A DNA stretch of 6,704 nt from Solobacterium sp. (GTDB lineage Bacteria; Bacillota_I; Bacilli_A; Erysipelotrichales; Erysipelotrichaceae). Positions 1 to 6,219 of this stretch are shown here, piece by piece; the stretch's first letter is position 1; each line of letters begins with the position of its first letter. The notes beneath the pieces were generated by a model. The model ran no database searches. It worked only from the letters and a program-made list of their open reading frames with translations, and was not told the origin of the DNA. Made by a program: the position numbers and the translations under genes. The stretch is taken from positions 1 to 6,704 of the forward strand of contig JAFVFM010000200.1 of NCBI GenBank assembly GCA_017475415.1, in the 5' to 3' direction.

Positions 1-1227
1 GATCAAAGAAGAGAAAAATTAGCAGAACTAATTATTGTACATGGTTTAAATGTACAAAAGAATCAGCCAGTAGTTATTAATGCGACAATTCGTGATGCAG
101 AATTTGTTCGTCTTGTTACAAAGAAGGCATATGAACATGGGGCAGGAAGTGTACAAGTCAATTGGCGTGATGCGGATTTGTATAAAATGAAAATAGCCTA
201 TCAAAGTGAAGATAGTTTAAAGGAAGTTGCTGATTGGCAATATGATAAGCGTAAATATGAACAAGATCGTGGCGCATGTTATCTTAGCTTACTGAGCGAT
301 GCACCAGATGTATATCAAGATGTAGATACAGAAAAATTCGCTATAGAAAAAAGAGCGATAGCGAAAAAAATGGGTCCATTAATGCATTATACAATGAATA
401 ATGAAGGGCAGTGGTGTGTGGTTGGTTTACCTTCTGTTGAATGGGCAAAACATGTTTTCCCTAACAAAAGTGATGAAGAAGCATTTAAAGCTTTGGAAGA
501 TATGTTATATGAAGTGGTACGCATAAAGGAGGATAATGATCCAATTGCTGAATGGAAAGAGCATGAAGCCAAACTGCAAGAAAGAGCGAATAAGCTCAAT
601 GCATATCGCTTTAAAGAATTACATTTTACCAGTGAACTTGGAACAGATGTTTATGTTGGTTTAGTCAAAGGCCATATTTGGGTAGGAGGTGGTTGTTCTA
701 CACCAAAGGGTGTTTTCTTTGAACCGAACTTACCTACTGAAGAAATCTTCTGCATGCCAGAAAAAACAAAGGTGAATGGTGTAGTATATGCATCTAAACC
801 GCTAAATTATGGTGGTAAATTAATTGAGAATTTCCATTTCACCTTTAAGGATGGTAAGGTAGTTGAATATCATGCAGAAAAAGAGGAAGAAGCATTAAAA
901 CAATTATTAGAAATGGATGAAGGTTCTTCTTATTTAGGAGAGGTTGCCTTAGTACCTTATGATTCACCAATTTCTAAATCCAATCTTCTCTTCTATGAAA
1001 CCTTATATGATGAAAATGCAGCCTGTCATTTAGCCTTAGGTAGGCCATATCCTGAAAATATTCAAGATGGCTGTACAATGAGTGAAGAAGAATTAATCGC
1101 TCATGGTGCGAATCATTCCAATGAACATGAAGATTTCATGTTTGGTACAAGGGAAATGAATATTGATGGTATTCAAGAAGATGGCACGGTTATTCCTATC
1201 TTTAGAAAAGGTAATTTTGTATTCTAG
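1..1227 (+). CDS. ampS: M29-family metallo-aminopeptidase (AmpS/PepS-like), 5' end cut by window edge
   Basis: This cytosolic exopeptidase removes N-terminal amino acids from peptides using two metal ions. The reading frame is open from base 1 (first residues DQRREKLAEL), so the gene starts before the window. The TTG at 178 is internal, because codons 1-59 already look like the family's N-terminal part. The visible 408 residues are about the full family length (roughly 410), so only a few are missing. Residues matching the known M29 metal ligands are E254 (MPEKT), E314 (LGEVA), H343 (ACHLALG), and H376 and D378 (HEDFMFG), numbered from base 1. Y350, just after the H343 motif, fits the conserved catalytic tyrosine. 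The set is complete, so the enzyme should be active. The gene ends at TAG 1225-1227 with its own terminator, so it is probably transcribed apart from the downstream opp genes. Substrate preference cannot be read from sequence; the names ampS and pepS are both used for this family. Confidence 0.93.
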   Translation, partial: DQRREKLAELIIVHGLNVQKNQPVVINATIRDAEFVRLVTKKAYEHGAGSVQVNWRDADLYKMKIAYQSEDSLKEVADWQYDKRKYEQDRGACYLSLLSDAPDVYQDVDTEKFAIEKRAIAKKMGPLMHYTMNNEGQWCVVGLPSVEWAKHVFPNKSDEEAFKALEDMLYEVVRIKEDNDPIAEWKEHEAKLQERANKLNAYRFKELHFTSELGTDVYVGLVKGHIWVGGGCSTPKGVFFEPNLPTEEIFCMPEKTKVNGVVYASKPLNYGGKLIENFHFTFKDGKVVEYHAEKEEEALKQLLEMDEGSSYLGEVALVPYDSPISKSNLLFYETLYDENAACHLALGRPYPENIQDGCTMSEEELIAHGANHSNEHEDFMFGTREMNIDGIQEDGTVIPIFRKGNFVF

Positions 1228-1254
1228 GAGCTCAAATGGGCTCCTATTATTTTT
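1225..1254 (+). terminator. Intrinsic terminator of the aminopeptidase gene
   Basis: The stem AGGAGCTC (1226-1233) pairs with GGGCTCCT (1238-1245) around an AAAT loop, with one G-T wobble. An extra T1225-A1246 pair lies at the base. The T-rich run TTATTTTT (1247-1254) follows. The hairpin overlaps the stop codon of the upstream gene, leaving almost no 3' untranslated region. It separates the peptidase transcript from the opp promoter about 70 bp downstream. Confidence 0.87.
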
Positions 1255-1261
1255 ACTTATA

Positions 1262-1277
1262 ATGAAAATATTTTCAT
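1262..1277. promoter_or_regulatory. Perfect 16-bp palindrome, candidate operator upstream of oppA
   Basis: ATGAAAATATTTTCAT is its own reverse complement. Beyond one mismatch (A1261/A1278), four further pairs extend the symmetry to 1257-1282. It lies about 50 bp upstream of the -35 box, in non-coding DNA just after the upstream terminator. It does not match a regulator consensus that I can assign: Fur/PerR-type AT-rich sites are only loosely similar. In AT-rich DNA some palindromes arise by chance, so an operator role is inference. Confidence 0.35.
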
Positions 1278-1280
1278 AAT

Positions 1281-1310
1281 AAATGTAAATGTTTTACAAA
1301 AAAATGTAAA
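1281..1310. promoter_or_regulatory. Repeated TGTAAA half-sites upstream of the oppA promoter
   Basis: The 9-mer AAATGTAAA occurs twice, at 1281-1289 and 1302-1310. The copies are 21 bp apart, close to two helical turns, so they face the same side of the DNA. Between them, TTTACA (1293-1298) is the inverted copy, making the dyad TGTAAA-TGT-TTTACA at 1284-1298. This arrangement resembles a regulator binding region. The spacing fits neither the TnrA/GlnR consensus nor CcpA cre exactly, so no regulator is named. Confidence 0.33.
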
Positions 1311-1326
1311 AAATGATGAAAATCAA
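1298..1326 (+). promoter_or_regulatory. Phased A-tracts / UP-like element upstream of the -35 box
   Basis: Three A-runs lie at 1298-1304 (7 A), 1308-1313 (6 A) and 1319-1322 (4 A). Their centres are spaced about 9.5 and 10 bp, directly before the -35 hexamer at 1327. A-tracts in phase with the helix usually bend DNA. AT-rich sequence in this position can also bind the RNA polymerase alpha subunit and raise promoter strength. The effect here is inferred from sequence only. Confidence 0.45.
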
Positions 1327-1356
1327 TTGACATAGAAGGCTTCTTTTCGTTATGAT
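1327..1356 (+). promoter_or_regulatory. Sigma-A-type promoter of the opp operon
   Basis: A perfect -35 hexamer TTGACA (1327-1332) is followed by an 18-bp spacer and the -10 hexamer TATGAT (1351-1356), one mismatch from TATAAT. Transcription would start near 1363, giving a leader of only about 20 nt. That leader holds the ribosome binding site AAAGGAGGG (1367-1375) and then the oppA ATG at 1384. So short a leader leaves no room for a riboswitch or attenuator before oppA, and regulation should act at the DNA. The 11-bp dyad AGAAGGCTTCT (1334-1344) sits inside the spacer. Confidence 0.85.
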
Positions 1357-1383
1357 TTGAAAATCTAAAGGAGGGAAGCAGTT

Positions 1384-3084
1384 ATGCTGAAAAAAGGATT
1401 AATAATAGGTATGTCTTTAGCCTTACTTGTTGGCTGTGGTGGTAATAATGCCAACAGCAATACCAACAACAATAGTGCTAACACAAGTAATGAAACAACT
1501 TCAAATGAAAATACTGCATCACAAGAAACCAAGGCAGTTACTTTGCAAGCAGCTGATTTGATTTCTATGGATACAGCAACAGCTACAGATGGCGGCTCGT
1601 TCATAGCTCAAACCATGTGTATTTCTGGTTTGATGGAATTAGATGAGAATAATAATCCAATTCCAGATTTAGCAGAATCATATGAAGTAAGCGATGATGG
1701 CTTAACCTATACATTCAAAATTAGAGATGATGCAAAGTGGGCAAATGGTGATCCGGTAACTGCAGATGACTTTGTCTATGGTTGGCAACGTGTAGTTGAT
1801 CCAGCTAATGCGAGTGACTATAACTGGATTTTTGAAACAGCCAATGTAGAAAATGGCGATTGTTATGATACAGAATCTGGTAAGACAAAAGAAGATTTAG
1901 GAATTAAAGCAGTAGATGAGAAAACAGTTGAAGTGAAATTAGTAGCTCCATCTGGCTTCTTCTTAAGTTTACTTGCCTTCCCATCTTTCTTCCCAGTAAA
2001 TCGTAAATTTGCGGAAGAGAAGGGTGATCAATATGCTTTATCAGTAGAGAATATTCTCGCTTGTGGTCCATATGTAATGACATCATGGACGCCTGGTTAT
2101 TCCTATGAATTTGAATTGAATGATCAATATTTTGGTTATGAAGATTATAAGGCTGCTAATACAGTAGATAAGGTTACTTTCCGTGTAATTACAGATACAC
2201 AAACAGCTTTATTAGAATATCAAAGTAAGAATATTGATACTGTTCAATTATCTGGTGAACAGGTAGATGCGAATAAAGAAGTAGATGGCTTTACCAATCG
2301 CTTACAAGGTTATTTATTCTACTTAATGATTAATGTCAACAACAATGCAGATAATGATGACTTTAAGAATCTTAATGTACGTCAAGCGATGTCTTATGCA
2401 TTAGATCGCGAAGCGATTGTGACAGCGATGAATGATGGTTCTGTTGCTGCAGAAGGTATTATTCCAATTTCCTTAGCTTGTAATCCAGATACTGGTGCAG
2501 ACTTCCGTGAAGATGCTGGAGCTCTTGTAAGCTACGATTTGGATAAGGCAAAAGAATATTATGAAGCAGCGAAGAAAGAACTTGGCCATGACATTACATT
2601 AGAATTACTCTATGATACAGACCAAGGCGATAGCTTGATTAAGGCTGCTGAACAAGTACAATACTTCCTCGAACAAGCAGGCTTTACGGTTAACTTAAAT
2701 GGTAAGCCAAAGAAAGAACGTCTATCTTTACATAGCGATGATCATAATTTTGATGTTGTATTAACAAGATGGGGCCCTGACTATGCTGACCCACAAACAT
2801 ATATGGATTTATTCAAATCTACAAATACAACCAACAATGATGGTGCTTGGGCGAATGCAAAATATGATGAACTTGTAAATGATGCAGAAACAGGTAAAGG
2901 TATTTCTGATCCTGCTGTACGTTGGCAAGATTTCTTGGATGCTGAAAAAGTTCTTGTACTGGAAGATGCCGGTATTGTTCCTGTATTCCAAATGGGTAGT
3001 GCGATGATCATTAATCCGGAAATCGAAGGCATCCAATTCCACTCTGCTGGTGTAGATAACTATCGTCATATTGTATTCAAATAA
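1384..3084 (+). CDS. oppA: Oligopeptide ABC transporter substrate-binding lipoprotein OppA
   Basis: OppA is the extracellular receptor that binds peptides and delivers them to the OppBCDF transporter. The 566-residue protein starts with a lipoprotein signal: MLKKGL, a hydrophobic stretch, then lipobox LVGC with C18 as the lipid-modified cysteine. A flexible Asn/Ser/Thr-rich linker (about 19-50) tethers the folded part. Residues 100-139 (YEVSDDGLTYTFKIRDDAKW, then ANGDPVTADDFVYGWQRV) form the classic signature of solute-binding protein family 5. RQAMSYALDREAIV, from R333, is a second family-typical segment. Length fits OppA-type peptide receptors. The start is set by AAAGGAGGG, with 9 nt between GGAGG and the ATG. 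It is the first gene after the promoter, and a hairpin follows its stop. Family 5 also includes nickel, dipeptide and pheromone receptors; the gene order and long length favour oligopeptides, but exact ligands are unknown. Confidence 0.93.
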   Translation: MLKKGLIIGMSLALLVGCGGNNANSNTNNNSANTSNETTSNENTASQETKAVTLQAADLISMDTATATDGGSFIAQTMCISGLMELDENNNPIPDLAESYEVSDDGLTYTFKIRDDAKWANGDPVTADDFVYGWQRVVDPANASDYNWIFETANVENGDCYDTESGKTKEDLGIKAVDEKTVEVKLVAPSGFFLSLLAFPSFFPVNRKFAEEKGDQYALSVENILACGPYVMTSWTPGYSYEFELNDQYFGYEDYKAANTVDKVTFRVITDTQTALLEYQSKNIDTVQLSGEQVDANKEVDGFTNRLQGYLFYLMINVNNNADNDDFKNLNVRQAMSYALDREAIVTAMNDGSVAAEGIIPISLACNPDTGADFREDAGALVSYDLDKAKEYYEAAKKELGHDITLELLYDTDQGDSLIKAAEQVQYFLEQAGFTVNLNGKPKKERLSLHSDDHNFDVVLTRWGPDYADPQTYMDLFKSTNTTNNDGAWANAKYDELVNDAETGKGISDPAVRWQDFLDAEKVLVLEDAGIVPVFQMGSAMIINPEIEGIQFHSAGVDNYRHIVFK

Positions 3085-3103
3085 GAAAAAAAGTTAGGAA
3101 AGG

Positions 3104-3142
3104 ATTAGAGCGATTGAGTTCTTGATCGCTCTAATTTTGTTT
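3104..3142 (+). terminator. Hairpin with T-run between oppA and oppB (probable partial terminator)
   Basis: ATTAGAGCGAT (3104-3114) and ATCGCTCTAAT (3125-3135) are perfect inverted repeats of 11 bp. Weaker T-G, G-T and A-T pairs inside could shrink the loop to GTTC. TTTGTTT (3136-3142) follows, so it looks like an intrinsic terminator with an interrupted T-run. I see no convincing promoter between it and oppB, so oppBCDF most likely depends on read-through. This would keep oppA mRNA in excess; the hairpin may also protect the oppA 3' end from nucleases. Confidence 0.8.
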
Positions 3143-3146
3143 ATAC

Positions 3147-3154
3147 AGGAGGAG
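3147..3154 (+). promoter_or_regulatory. oppB: Ribosome binding site that decides the oppB start
   Basis: AGGAGGAG lies just after the hairpin T-run. Two in-frame ATGs follow, at 3156 and 3162. GGAGG (3148-3152) is only 3 nt from the first but 9 nt from the second, the same distance as in oppA. The second ATG is therefore preferred, giving a protein beginning MKKYITRR. Confidence 0.75.
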
Positions 3155-3161
3155 AATGGTA

Positions 3162-4097
3162 ATGAAAAAATATATTACTCGGCGTGTACTAATTAGTATA
3201 GCCACATTACTCATGATACTATTGATGTTATTTATTCTGATGGACCTTATGCCTGGTTCTCCTTTTAATGATGAAAAACTGACAGAAGCACAGCTGGCTC
3301 TTTTATATCAGAAGTATGGATTAGATAAGCCAATCCTTGTTCGCTTCTTTTTATATGTAAAGAATATGCTAAGTGGGGATCTTGGTGTTTCTTATGCAAT
3401 AAATAAGAACTTTGCGATAGCGGATATGCTTAAAGGCAGATTTTCTATTTCTTTAACAGTAGGAGCTATGGCGATGGTTATTGGTACAATTCTAGGCTTA
3501 ACTTTAGGTATATTAGCTGCCTTAAATCATAATACTTGGATTGATACAGTATGTTCTGTAATTTCAGTAATAGGTGTTAGTGTACCTTCCTATGTAGCGG
3601 CTTTATTATTAGCTTATTATGTTGCCTTTAAGTTACAACTTTTACCAATTTTATATAATCAATCCATGCCGATAAAGTCATTACTATTACCGGCGTTAGC
3701 TTTATCCGTTTCGCCAACTGCGAATATAGCTCGTTTTACTCGTTCAGAAATGATTGATGTAATGAATTCGGATTATATTCTTTTAGCCCAATCTAAGGGG
3801 ATTAAGAATTATAAATTAATCATTCGTCATGCTTTAAGAAATACCTTAATTCCAATCATTACGGTAATGGGGCCAATATTAGTTAACTTACTAACTGGAT
3901 CTTCGGTAATTGAAAAAATCTTCGGTATTCCAGGTATTGGCTCATTAATGATTAGTGGTATCCAACAAAATGACTACAATGTTACGATAGCTTGTTCGTT
4001 TATTTATTCTTTAATGTATATTGTTACGATGCTTATTGTCGACATATTATATGGCGTAATTGATCCACGTATTCGTGTAAGTAAAGGTGGTGCTTAA
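3162..4097 (+). CDS. oppB: Oligopeptide ABC transporter permease OppB
   Basis: OppB is one of the two integral membrane subunits forming the peptide channel. From the chosen ATG it has 311 residues, normal for the family. It opens with the typical short basic N-terminus MKKYITRR and a first membrane helix (about 8-30) ending in LMPGSPF. An extracytoplasmic segment with YGLDKPILVRF and GDLGVSY follows, then several hydrophobic helices. The cytoplasmic EAA-like loop, which docks on the ATPase, is around A209-I214 (LAQSKGI) followed by HALRN. The C-terminus holds IFGIPGIGSLM and ends near DPRIRVSKGGA, both common in OppB/DppB proteins. Its last codons double as the ribosome binding site for oppC, which begins after a 1-nt gap. 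An alternative start at 3156 would add two residues. Confidence 0.93.
   Translation: MKKYITRRVLISIATLLMILLMLFILMDLMPGSPFNDEKLTEAQLALLYQKYGLDKPILVRFFLYVKNMLSGDLGVSYAINKNFAIADMLKGRFSISLTVGAMAMVIGTILGLTLGILAALNHNTWIDTVCSVISVIGVSVPSYVAALLLAYYVAFKLQLLPILYNQSMPIKSLLLPALALSVSPTANIARFTRSEMIDVMNSDYILLAQSKGIKNYKLIIRHALRNTLIPIITVMGPILVNLLTGSSVIEKIFGIPGIGSLMISGIQQNDYNVTIACSFIYSLMYIVTMLIVDILYGVIDPRIRVSKGGA
4084..4090 (+). promoter_or_regulatory. oppC: Ribosome binding site of oppC inside the end of oppB
   Basis: AAGGTGG, a one-base variant of AAGGAGG, lies in the last codons of oppB, 8 nt before the ATG at 4099. This fixes the oppC start at 4099. An upstream in-frame GTG at 4087 lies inside the site itself and cannot use it. 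Confidence 0.7.
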
Positions 4098-4098
4098 G

Positions 4099-5112
4099 AT
4101 GAGTGTTATCGATAGAGAATTCCAACAAGATGATTTTAAATTTGCGCATGAAGCTGGTACAAAACTTGTAGATAAAAATTATAAGGCTACTTCCTATCTG
4201 AAGGATGTATGGGCAAATTTCAAAAAGAATAAGGGTGCTTTAGTTGGAGCGATCATTATTTTAATCATTATTCTGTTTGCGTTAATTGGACCTAATTTAA
4301 ATGAACATACATATAAATCAATAACACATGGGCATGAATATTTAACACCACGTATACAAGGAATAGAAAAGATTGGTTTATTTGATGGTATGTATCATGG
4401 CACAAATCAATATGTAAAAAAAGGCTTAGATGATGTTTATTATTGGTTTGGTACAGATACGCAGGGTAGAGATATCTTTACCCGTGTATGGGATGGTACT
4501 AGAGTATCGCTTATTATTGCCTTTGCGGCAGTTGTGGTAGATATATTAATTGGTATGGTATATGGCTTAATCTCAGGTTTCTTTGGTGGTAAAGTGGATA
4601 TTTTTATGCAACGCTTTGCAGAAATATTAAATGGTATTCCTACCTTAGTTATTGTTACATTATTGGGGCTAGTTCTACCATCTGGCGTAACTTCGATTAT
4701 TTTTGCCTTAGTTTTAACAGGCTGGATTAGTATGGAAAGAATTGCTAGGGCACAGGTTTTAAAGGTAAAAGAACAGGCATATGTATTGGCTTCTAAGACC
4801 TTAGGTGCATCCAATTTGCGTTTAATCTTTAATGAAGTATTGCCAAATATATTTGGGCAAGTCATCATTACCAGCATGTTTTCTATTCCTAATGCAATCT
4901 TCTTAGAAGCTTATCTATCCTTTTTGGGTTTAGGTGTACCTGCTCCACTTGCTTCATTGGGCTCCTTAGTATCGGATGGATATAAGTCAATGACCACCTA
5001 TCCGCATATCTTAATTATTCCTGTACTTGTATTAGGCTTATTGATGTTATGTTTCAATTTATTTGCGGATGGCTTAAGGGATGCCTTTGATCCTAAGATG
5101 TTAAATAAATAG
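4099..5112 (+). CDS. oppC: Oligopeptide ABC transporter permease OppC
   Basis: OppC is the second channel subunit, pairing with OppB. It has 337 residues from ATG 4099. A cytoplasmic N-terminal region of about 48 residues contains the family-typical segment before helix 1 (WANFKKNKGALVG, then a helix rich in Ile/Leu). A long extracytoplasmic loop holds LTPRIQGIEKIGLFDG, a form I associate with Gram-positive OppC proteins. It leads to FGTDTQGRDIFTR (from F117), the strongly conserved motif of OppC/DppC proteins. The cytoplasmic EAA-type loop is around A231-G236 (ASKTLG) followed by NEVLPN. SFLGLGVPAP and the end FADGLRDAFDPKM are also typical. The gene starts 1 nt after the oppB stop, so the two are probably translated in a coupled way and in similar amounts. 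No defects are seen. Confidence 0.94.
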   Translation: MSVIDREFQQDDFKFAHEAGTKLVDKNYKATSYLKDVWANFKKNKGALVGAIIILIIILFALIGPNLNEHTYKSITHGHEYLTPRIQGIEKIGLFDGMYHGTNQYVKKGLDDVYYWFGTDTQGRDIFTRVWDGTRVSLIIAFAAVVVDILIGMVYGLISGFFGGKVDIFMQRFAEILNGIPTLVIVTLLGLVLPSGVTSIIFALVLTGWISMERIARAQVLKVKEQAYVLASKTLGASNLRLIFNEVLPNIFGQVIITSMFSIPNAIFLEAYLSFLGLGVPAPLASLGSLVSDGYKSMTTYPHILIIPVLVLGLLMLCFNLFADGLRDAFDPKMLNK

Positions 5113-5116
5113 GAGG
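5111..5116 (+). promoter_or_regulatory. oppD: Ribosome binding site of oppD overlapping the oppC stop
   Basis: AGGAGG shares its first two bases with the oppC stop TAG (5110-5112). The ATG at 5122 is 5 nt downstream. Another ATG at 5118 is in a different frame and only 1 nt from the site, too close for use. Confidence 0.75.
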
Positions 5117-5121
5117 GATGT

Positions 5122-6219
5122 ATGGTAAAAAAGAAAAGAGCGAAAAATGAACGTGTCTTATGTATACGTGATTTGAATATTTCCTTCCAAACGAATTATG
5201 GTAGGGTTAATGCAATTCGTGGTGTACGTTTAGATTTGTTCCAAGGGGAAACTATCGCAATTGTAGGTGAATCTGGTTCTGGTAAGTCGGTAACAGTACG
5301 TACAATAATGGGTATCTTAGATTCTAATGGACAAATCGATAGTGGCTCAATTGAATATACCTTTAAAAATGACAAGGATGAATTAGAGACTGTTGATTTA
5401 GTAAAAATGTCACAGAAGGATATTCGTTATAAATTATGTGGTAAACATATTGCGATGGTCTTTCAAGATCCAATGACTTCTTTGAATCCTACAATGACAA
5501 TTGGTAAACAAATTATGGAACCAATATTAGAACATGAATCTGTTTCCAAAAAAGAAGCAGCGAAAAGGGCATTAGAATTAATTGATGAAGTAGGTATAAC
5601 TGAACCAGAAAAATGTTTTAAACAATATCCTCATGAATTATCTGGTGGTATGCGACAAAGAGTAGTGATTGCCATTGCCTTGGCTTGTAATCCGGATATC
5701 TTAATTTGTGATGAACCGACAACAGCCTTAGATGTAACGATTCAAGCGAAGATATTAGAAAAGATTAAAGAAATTCAAGTAAAAAAGAATATATCGGTTA
5801 TTTATATTACTCATGATTTAGGTGTGGTAGCGAAGGTAGCAGATTATGTAGCAGTAATGTATGCAGGTAGAATTGTAGAAAAAGGAAATGTAAATGAAGT
5901 ATTCTATGATCCTCGCCATCCATATACTTGGGGCTTATTGAGTTCTATGCCAGATATGGATACAGATTCAGATCGTTTATTTGCGATTCCGGGGTCACCG
6001 CCAAACCTAATGGAAGAAGTGGTAGGAGATGCTTTTGCGCCACGTAATCCATATGCCTTGAATATTGATTTTAGAGAAGAACCGCCTATGTTTGATGTAG
6101 GTGGACAACATAGAGTTGCTTCATGGTTATGTGATCCTCATGCACCTTCGATAGATATTCCGGTGGATTTAAAAGAAAGATTAGAAAGAATGAAGAAGGA
6201 GGCAGGTTATGGTAACTAA
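5122..6219 (+). CDS. oppD: Oligopeptide ABC transporter ATP-binding protein OppD
   Basis: OppD is one of two cytoplasmic ATPases powering peptide import. In 365 residues it carries every ABC motif intact: Walker A GESGSGKS (49-56), Q-loop Q115 in [11 protein letters not shown], signature LSGGMRQ (173-179), Walker B with D197 and catalytic E198 ([12 protein letters not shown]), and the switch histidine H231 (ITHD). The C-terminal oligopeptide-transporter extension begins around [13 protein letters not shown] (266-278) and includes IPGSPPNL. The usual four cysteines of this extension, known to hold an iron-sulfur cluster in some OppD/DppD proteins, are replaced by D303, N309, D316 and S334. The start 9 nt after oppC is set by AGGAGG. 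The 3' end overlaps oppF by 11 nt. DppD is the main alternative name; the neighbouring oppA and oppC forms favour OppD. Confidence 0.95.
   Translation: MVKKKRAKNERVLCIRDLNISFQTNYGRVNAIRGVRLDLFQGETIAIVGESGSGKSVTVRTIMGILDSNGQIDSGSIEYTFKNDKDELETVDLVKMSQKDIRYKLCGKHIAMVFQDPMTSLNPTMTIGKQIMEPILEHESVSKKEAAKRALELIDEVGITEPEKCFKQYPHELSGGMRQRVVIAIALACNPDILICDEPTTALDVTIQAKILEKIKEIQVKKNISVIYITHDLGVVAKVADYVAVMYAGRIVEKGNVNEVFYDPRHPYTWGLLSSMPDMDTDSDRLFAIPGSPPNLMEEVVGDAFAPRNPYALNIDFREEPPMFDVGGQHRVASWLCDPHAPSIDIPVDLKERLERMKKEAGYGN
6196..6202 (+). promoter_or_regulatory. oppF: Ribosome binding site of oppF inside oppD
   Basis: AAGGAGG lies within the last codons of oppD, 6 nt before the ATG at 6209. It supports this start even though it lies upstream of the oppD stop (6217-6219). 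The arrangement favours re-initiation or coupled translation of the two ATPases. Confidence 0.8.

Noticed and set aside
1284..1298. TnrA/GlnR box or CcpA cre site at TGTAAATGTTTTACA
   Set aside because: TnrA/GlnR sites need 7 bp between TGTNA and TNACA; here there are 5. A cre site would be 14 bp with a central CG; this one is 15 bp with TG at that place. The dyad is kept as unassigned.
1363..1383. Riboswitch or T-box leader before oppA
   Set aside because: The leader from the predicted start site is only about 20 nt and mostly ribosome binding site, so there is no room for a structured RNA.
1365..1604. Reverse-strand open frame across the oppA promoter and signal peptide region
   Set aside because: Its leucine- and valine-rich translation is the complement of the Asn/Ser/Thr-rich linker codons of oppA. 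There is no family resemblance, and oppA clearly occupies the other strand.
3114..3146. Possible promoter for oppB (TTGAGT ... TTATAC)
   Set aside because: The -35-like hexamer lies in the hairpin loop and the spacing to the -10-like sequence is about 21 bp, too long for normal sigma-A use.
4440..4877. 145-residue reverse-strand open frame inside oppC
   Set aside because: It lies wholly opposite conserved oppC motifs (FGTDTQGRD, the EAA loop), and its translation resembles no family that I know. It is treated as a shadow of oppC.
5266..5817. Degenerate ATP site in OppD, as in asymmetric ABC transporters
   Set aside because: Walker A, Q-loop, signature, Walker B glutamate and switch histidine are all canonical. 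Only the C-terminal cysteine motif is changed.
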